Shown: positions 61,513 through 64,000 of the stretch, piece by piece
Position numbering within the stretch: the first letter of the stretch is position 1
Layout: every line of letters starts with the position of its first letter
Assembly: GCA_963818695.1 (NCBI GenBank)
Contig: CAWFTG010000007.1
Location: forward strand, 1-64,000
DNA: 64,000 nt
Direction: 5' to 3'
Source of the DNA: AP-15 sp963818695
Lineage (GTDB): Bacteria > Pseudomonadota > Alphaproteobacteria > ATCC43930 > CGMCC-115725
Position numbers and translations under genes: made by a program
The notes under the pieces: model-generated
Seen by the model: the letters and a program-made list of their open reading frames with translations, nothing else
Told to the model about the DNA's origin: nothing
The model's database searches: none

Positions 61513-62367
61513 ATGACCGCCATCCATTACCGTACGACCGAGGTCGACGGCCGCAACATCTTCTACCGCCAAGCCGGGCCGGGCGACGCTCCGACACTGC
61601 TCCTGCTGCATGGTTTCCCGAGCGCCGGACACATGTTCCGCGATTTGATCCCGCTCCTCGCCGACCGCTTTCACATCGTGGCGCCAGACCTGCCCGGCTT
61701 TGGTCAGTCGGATATGCCCTCCCGTGATGACTTCAAATATACGTTCGATAATTTAGCTAACGTCATCGAACGCTTCACCGAAATTATCGGCCTAGAACGG
61801 TTCGCAATCTACATCTTCGATTACGGCGCGCCTGTCGGCTTGCGGATCGCCGCCAGGCACCCAGAGCGCATCACCGCGATCATCTCCCAAAATGGCAACG
61901 CGTATCAGGAGGGGCTGAGCGAGGGCTGGAACCCCATTCAGGCCTATTGGCGTCATCCCACTGAGGCGAACCGCGATGCACTGCGGAGCTTTCTGGCGCC
62001 AGAGACTACGCTCTTCCAGTACACCCACGGCGTGGCAGATCCCTCGCTGGTGTCCCCCGACGGGCGCTCGCTGGACGACCATTATCTGGCGCGCCCGGGA
62101 GCGCACGAGGCACAGCTCGATCTCTTCCTCGACTATGCCAGCAATGTCGCGCTGTACCCGGAATTCCAAGCCTATTTCCGTAAGCACAAGCCGCGGTTTT
62201 TGGCAGTCTGGGGTAAGAACGACCCCTTCTTTCTGCCGGCGGGCGCGGAGGCGTTCAAGCGTGATATTCCCGGCGCGCATGTGCACTTCTTCGACACCGG
62301 CCACTTCGCGCTGGAGACGCACTGCGACGAAATCGCTGCCGCGATCCGCGACTTCCTGTCTCCCTGA
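61513..62367 (+). CDS. alpha/beta hydrolase with Asp nucleophile, epoxide hydrolase/dehalogenase-like
   Basis: A 284-residue alpha/beta hydrolase. The oxyanion-hole HGFPSAGHMFRDL, a nucleophile elbow with aspartate (YIFDYGAPVG, D103), the acid in WGKNDPFF and the base in DTGHFALETH make a complete triad. An Asp nucleophile points to epoxide hydrolase, haloalkane or haloacetate dehalogenase types rather than esterases. GGGAG precedes ATG 61513. Divergent from the LysR gene, its probable regulator. Confidence 0.87.
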   Translation: MTAIHYRTTEVDGRNIFYRQAGPGDAPTLLLLHGFPSAGHMFRDLIPLLADRFHIVAPDLPGFGQSDMPSRDDFKYTFDNLANVIERFTEIIGLERFAIYIFDYGAPVGLRIAARHPERITAIISQNGNAYQEGLSEGWNPIQAYWRHPTEANRDALRSFLAPETTLFQYTHGVADPSLVSPDGRSLDDHYLARPGAHEAQLDLFLDYASNVALYPEFQAYFRKHKPRFLAVWGKNDPFFLPAGAEAFKRDIPGAHVHFFDTGHFALETHCDEIAAAIRDFLSP

Positions 62368-62384
62368 CCGCACCGGAGAATTGC

Positions 62385-62445
62385 CATACGCGCGATCGTG
62401 CTGGAGAAATTCGACAGCCTCGTCGTTATCCAAGAAATGTAGTCG
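62385..62445 (+). pseudogene. zinc-type alcohol dehydrogenase/quinone oxidoreductase N-terminal remnant
   Basis: About 20 codons, ATA CGC GCG ATC..., translate to RAIVLEKFDSLVVIQEM before a TAG. RAIVLEKF..LDSLVV is a common N-terminus of MDR-family quinone oxidoreductases. The start codon is ATA rather than ATG, and no further part is present. I take it as a remnant, kept as a short spacer between the hydrolase and dehalogenase genes. The match is short, so it is uncertain. Confidence 0.35.
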
Positions 62446-62469
62446 GCTACTACATCGTCGTTATCCAAG
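62420..62469. promoter_or_regulatory. direct repeat pair with central palindrome, candidate operator
   Basis: TCGTCGTTATCCAAG occurs exactly twice, at 62420-62434 and 62455-62469. Between the copies is the inverted repeat ATGTAGT-CGGCT-ACTACAT (62437-62455, 7-base arms). It lies 31-80 bases upstream of the haloalkane dehalogenase start. The arrangement could be a regulator binding site, for example for one of the two LysR proteins nearby, or the footprint of an insertion event. Confidence 0.5.
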
Positions 62470-62499
62470 TAAATCTTGGTCGTTACAGGAGAAGCGAAC

Positions 62500-63396
62500 A
62501 TGACGAACATGGTCTCCGCGGCATTTCCGTACCAAAAACAGCGGCGGCGGGTCCTCGGCCGCGAGATGGCGTACGTGGAGGCGGGACAGGGCGACCCCAT
62601 CGTGCTGTTGCACGGCAATCCGACCTCGTCTTACCTCTGGCGCAACGTGTTGCCGCACCTGCAGCCACTAGGCCGCTGCATCGCCCCCGACCTGATCGGC
62701 ATGGGCGACTCCGACAAGCTGCCTGACAGTGGCCCCGGCTCGTATCGCTTCGTCGAGCACCGCCGCTACCTCGACGCCCTGCTCGAGGCCCTGGATGCCC
62801 GCGAGCGGGTCACCTTCGTCATCCATGACTGGGGCTCGGCCCTCGGCTTCGACTGGGCCAACCGCCACCGCGAGGCCGTGAAGGGTATCGCGTTCATGGA
62901 GGCGATCGTGGCGCCGCAGGGCCGGGACCACTGGGACAAGATGGGAATGCGTCAAGCCTTGGAGGCGCTGCGTTCGGAGGCCGGCGAGGCGATGGTCCTG
63001 CAAGACAATTTCTTCATTGAAGAGATCCTGCCGAACGCCATCCTGCGTAAGCTCTCCGACGGGGAGATGGCGGAGTATCGACGGCCGTTCGCCGAGGCTG
63101 GCGAGGGGCGACGTCCGACGCTGACCTGGCCCCGGCAAATACCCATCGAGGGCGAGCCCGCTGATGTGCATGCGATCGCGACTAAATACGCGGACTGGCT
63201 GGGGACGAGCAAAGTGCCCAAGCTGTTCCTGAAGGCTCAGCCAGGTGCGATCCTCGCCGATGATACGCTGGTCAACCTCGTCCGCGGGTGGCCGGCGCTG
63301 ACCGAGAAGACGGTGGCGGGGGTTCACTTCGTCCAGGAAGATTCGCCGGACGAGATCGGGCGGGCCATCGTCGGCTGGATGGGGGCGCGGGGCTGA
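62500..63396 (+). CDS. dhaA: haloalkane dehalogenase, HLD-II type
   Basis: A 298-residue hydrolase that splits carbon-halogen bonds of alkanes. The full catalytic pentad of the HLD-II (DhaA/LinB) group is visible: nucleophile D110 in IHDWGSALGFDWA, base H276 in VHFVQEDSPDEIG, acid E134 in AFMEAIVAP, and halide-binding N40 (HGNPTSSYLWRN) and W111. GGAG at 62488-62491 serves ATG 62500. It is followed by a convergent LysR gene (63403 onward) and preceded by a second alpha/beta hydrolase. Other HLD-II enzymes act on chlorinated or brominated short alkanes; the natural substrate here is unknown. Confidence 0.94.
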   Translation: MTNMVSAAFPYQKQRRRVLGREMAYVEAGQGDPIVLLHGNPTSSYLWRNVLPHLQPLGRCIAPDLIGMGDSDKLPDSGPGSYRFVEHRRYLDALLEALDARERVTFVIHDWGSALGFDWANRHREAVKGIAFMEAIVAPQGRDHWDKMGMRQALEALRSEAGEAMVLQDNFFIEEILPNAILRKLSDGEMAEYRRPFAEAGEGRRPTLTWPRQIPIEGEPADVHAIATKYADWLGTSKVPKLFLKAQPGAILADDTLVNLVRGWPALTEKTVAGVHFVQEDSPDEIGRAIVGWMGARG

Positions 63397-63402
63397 CGCG
63401 GG

Positions 63403-64000
63403 TTACTCGGCGAAATTGGCCTGGCGTAGCTGATCCTCGATAAAGGCGGTGAAGGCGCGGGCTTTCGCGCTGGCGCGGCGGCCCGTCGGGAACGCCGCCC
63501 ACAAATCCAGTGACGGCAGGGTCCAGGCCGGCACTACTTGCTTGACCCTGCCGTTGCCGAGATCGGGCTGGAACATCCACTCGGAAGCAACGCACAACCC
63601 GAGGCCGGCAAAGACCGCCTCGCGCAGGCCCTCCGCTGCCGTAGTCCGCACGCTGCCCTTGAGTGTGACGGTTTCCTCCGCAGTATTGCTGCGGAACGTC
63701 CAGGTCGAGCGCCCCTTCACTGGACACGAATCACAGGTCAAAGCTTGATGATCTAGCAGCTGAGCCGGCGTAGACGGCTCCCCCACTTTCTCGAAATAAG
63801 CGGGTGTGCCGAGCACCATTCGACGCGATTGTCCGATCTTTCGCGCCACCATCGCCGAGTCCGCGAGCACGCCCATGCGAAATCCCACATCGATCCCTTC
63901 CTCGATCAAGTCGACATCGCGGTCGTCGAGGATTGCTTCGACCGTGAGCTCGGGATGTGCGGCGAGGAATAGCGGCAGCCGCGGAATGATGTGGAGTCTG
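63403..64000 (-). CDS. LysR-family transcriptional regulator, C-terminal part
   Basis: The gene enters from beyond the right edge; about 199 C-terminal residues are seen. The effector-binding domain is clear: RLPLFLAAHPELTVEAI, DRDVDLIEEGIDVGFRMG, RMVLGTPAYFEK, and the CASEW dimer-region. The frame is open to position 64000. It converges with the haloalkane dehalogenase, seven bases apart, and could regulate it or an unseen divergent gene. Confidence 0.88.
   Translation of the reverse strand, partial: RLHIIPRLPLFLAAHPELTVEAILDDRDVDLIEEGIDVGFRMGVLADSAMVARKIGQSRRMVLGTPAYFEKVGEPSTPAQLLDHQALTCDSCPVKGRSTWTFRSNTAEETVTLKGSVRTTAAEGLREAVFAGLGLCVASEWMFQPDLGNGRVKQVVPAWTLPSLDLWAAFPTGRRASAKARAFTAFIEDQLRQANFAE

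Noticed and set aside
1..64000. rRNA, tRNA, CRISPR arrays and prophage genes
   Set aside because: I looked for conserved rRNA stretches, cloverleaf-like CCA ends, regularly spaced repeats and phage structural or integrase genes and found none.

Overview
The window is GC-rich DNA from an alphaproteobacterium, probably Rhodospirillales-like. The grounds are the fused trpE(G) gene behind a Trp-codon leader peptide, the gene order methyltransferase / comF / glutaredoxin / nitrilase / DUF1178 / ubiG / lysC / ptsP, and short GC-rich palindromic repeats of a type common in that group. I see no rRNA, tRNA or CRISPR array.

1-16.2 kb: a lipid and surface-glycan locus. It holds a PLP-dependent alpha-oxoamine synthase of serine palmitoyltransferase type, a B12-binding radical SAM protein, a YghO/bacterial-ceramide-synthase-like GNAT protein, a fatty acid desaturase-type membrane enzyme, a sulfotransferase, an SDR reductase, a polytopic membrane protein, an ABC-2 exporter pair (Wzm/Wzt type), one LptF/LptG-type permease and two glycosyltransferase genes. 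My reading is that it builds, decorates and exports a sphingolipid-like, possibly sulfated and glycosylated, envelope lipid.

16.2-20.9 kb: a compact set of conflict or immune-signalling-type genes. These are a TIR domain joined through a membrane segment to a SUMF1/FGE-like domain, a two-TM SLATT (DUF4231) protein, and a deoxyribosyltransferase-like / helical-repeat / SLOG-like protein. This is the best candidate for an undescribed system.

20.9-39 kb: catabolic and transport genes. They include an amidohydrolase, a broken enoyl-CoA hydratase, a broken serine hydrolase, a VOC protein, a frameshifted FAD monooxygenase, a frameshifted CoxL-type molybdoenzyme, an MlaC-like protein, a complete dipeptide/oligopeptide ABC system (SBP-B-C-D-F), an amidase, a DUF364 protein and tryptophan 2,3-dioxygenase. 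39-41.4 kb: a tryptophan attenuator (leader peptide with tandem Trp codons and competing hairpins) followed by trpE(G).

41.4-56.5 kb: SMP-30-like lactonase, D-2-hydroxyacid dehydrogenase, an MFP-FUSC efflux pair, a GFA protein, DUF3096, then the conserved housekeeping stretch ending in lysC, a flavin-dependent monooxygenase and ptsP. 56.5-64 kb: an IS110-like remnant, a palindromic repeat, HpcH/HpaI aldolase, MFS transporter, GNAT, VOC protein, LysR, two alpha/beta hydrolases (one a clear haloalkane dehalogenase) and a LysR gene cut by the window end.

Many genes carry single-base indels while the coding sense resumes in another frame. trpE(G) has five apparent insertions; CoxL has at least five shifts; several other genes have one or two. 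Most are extra bases and gene lengths stay normal, so sequencing or assembly error is at least as likely as true decay.
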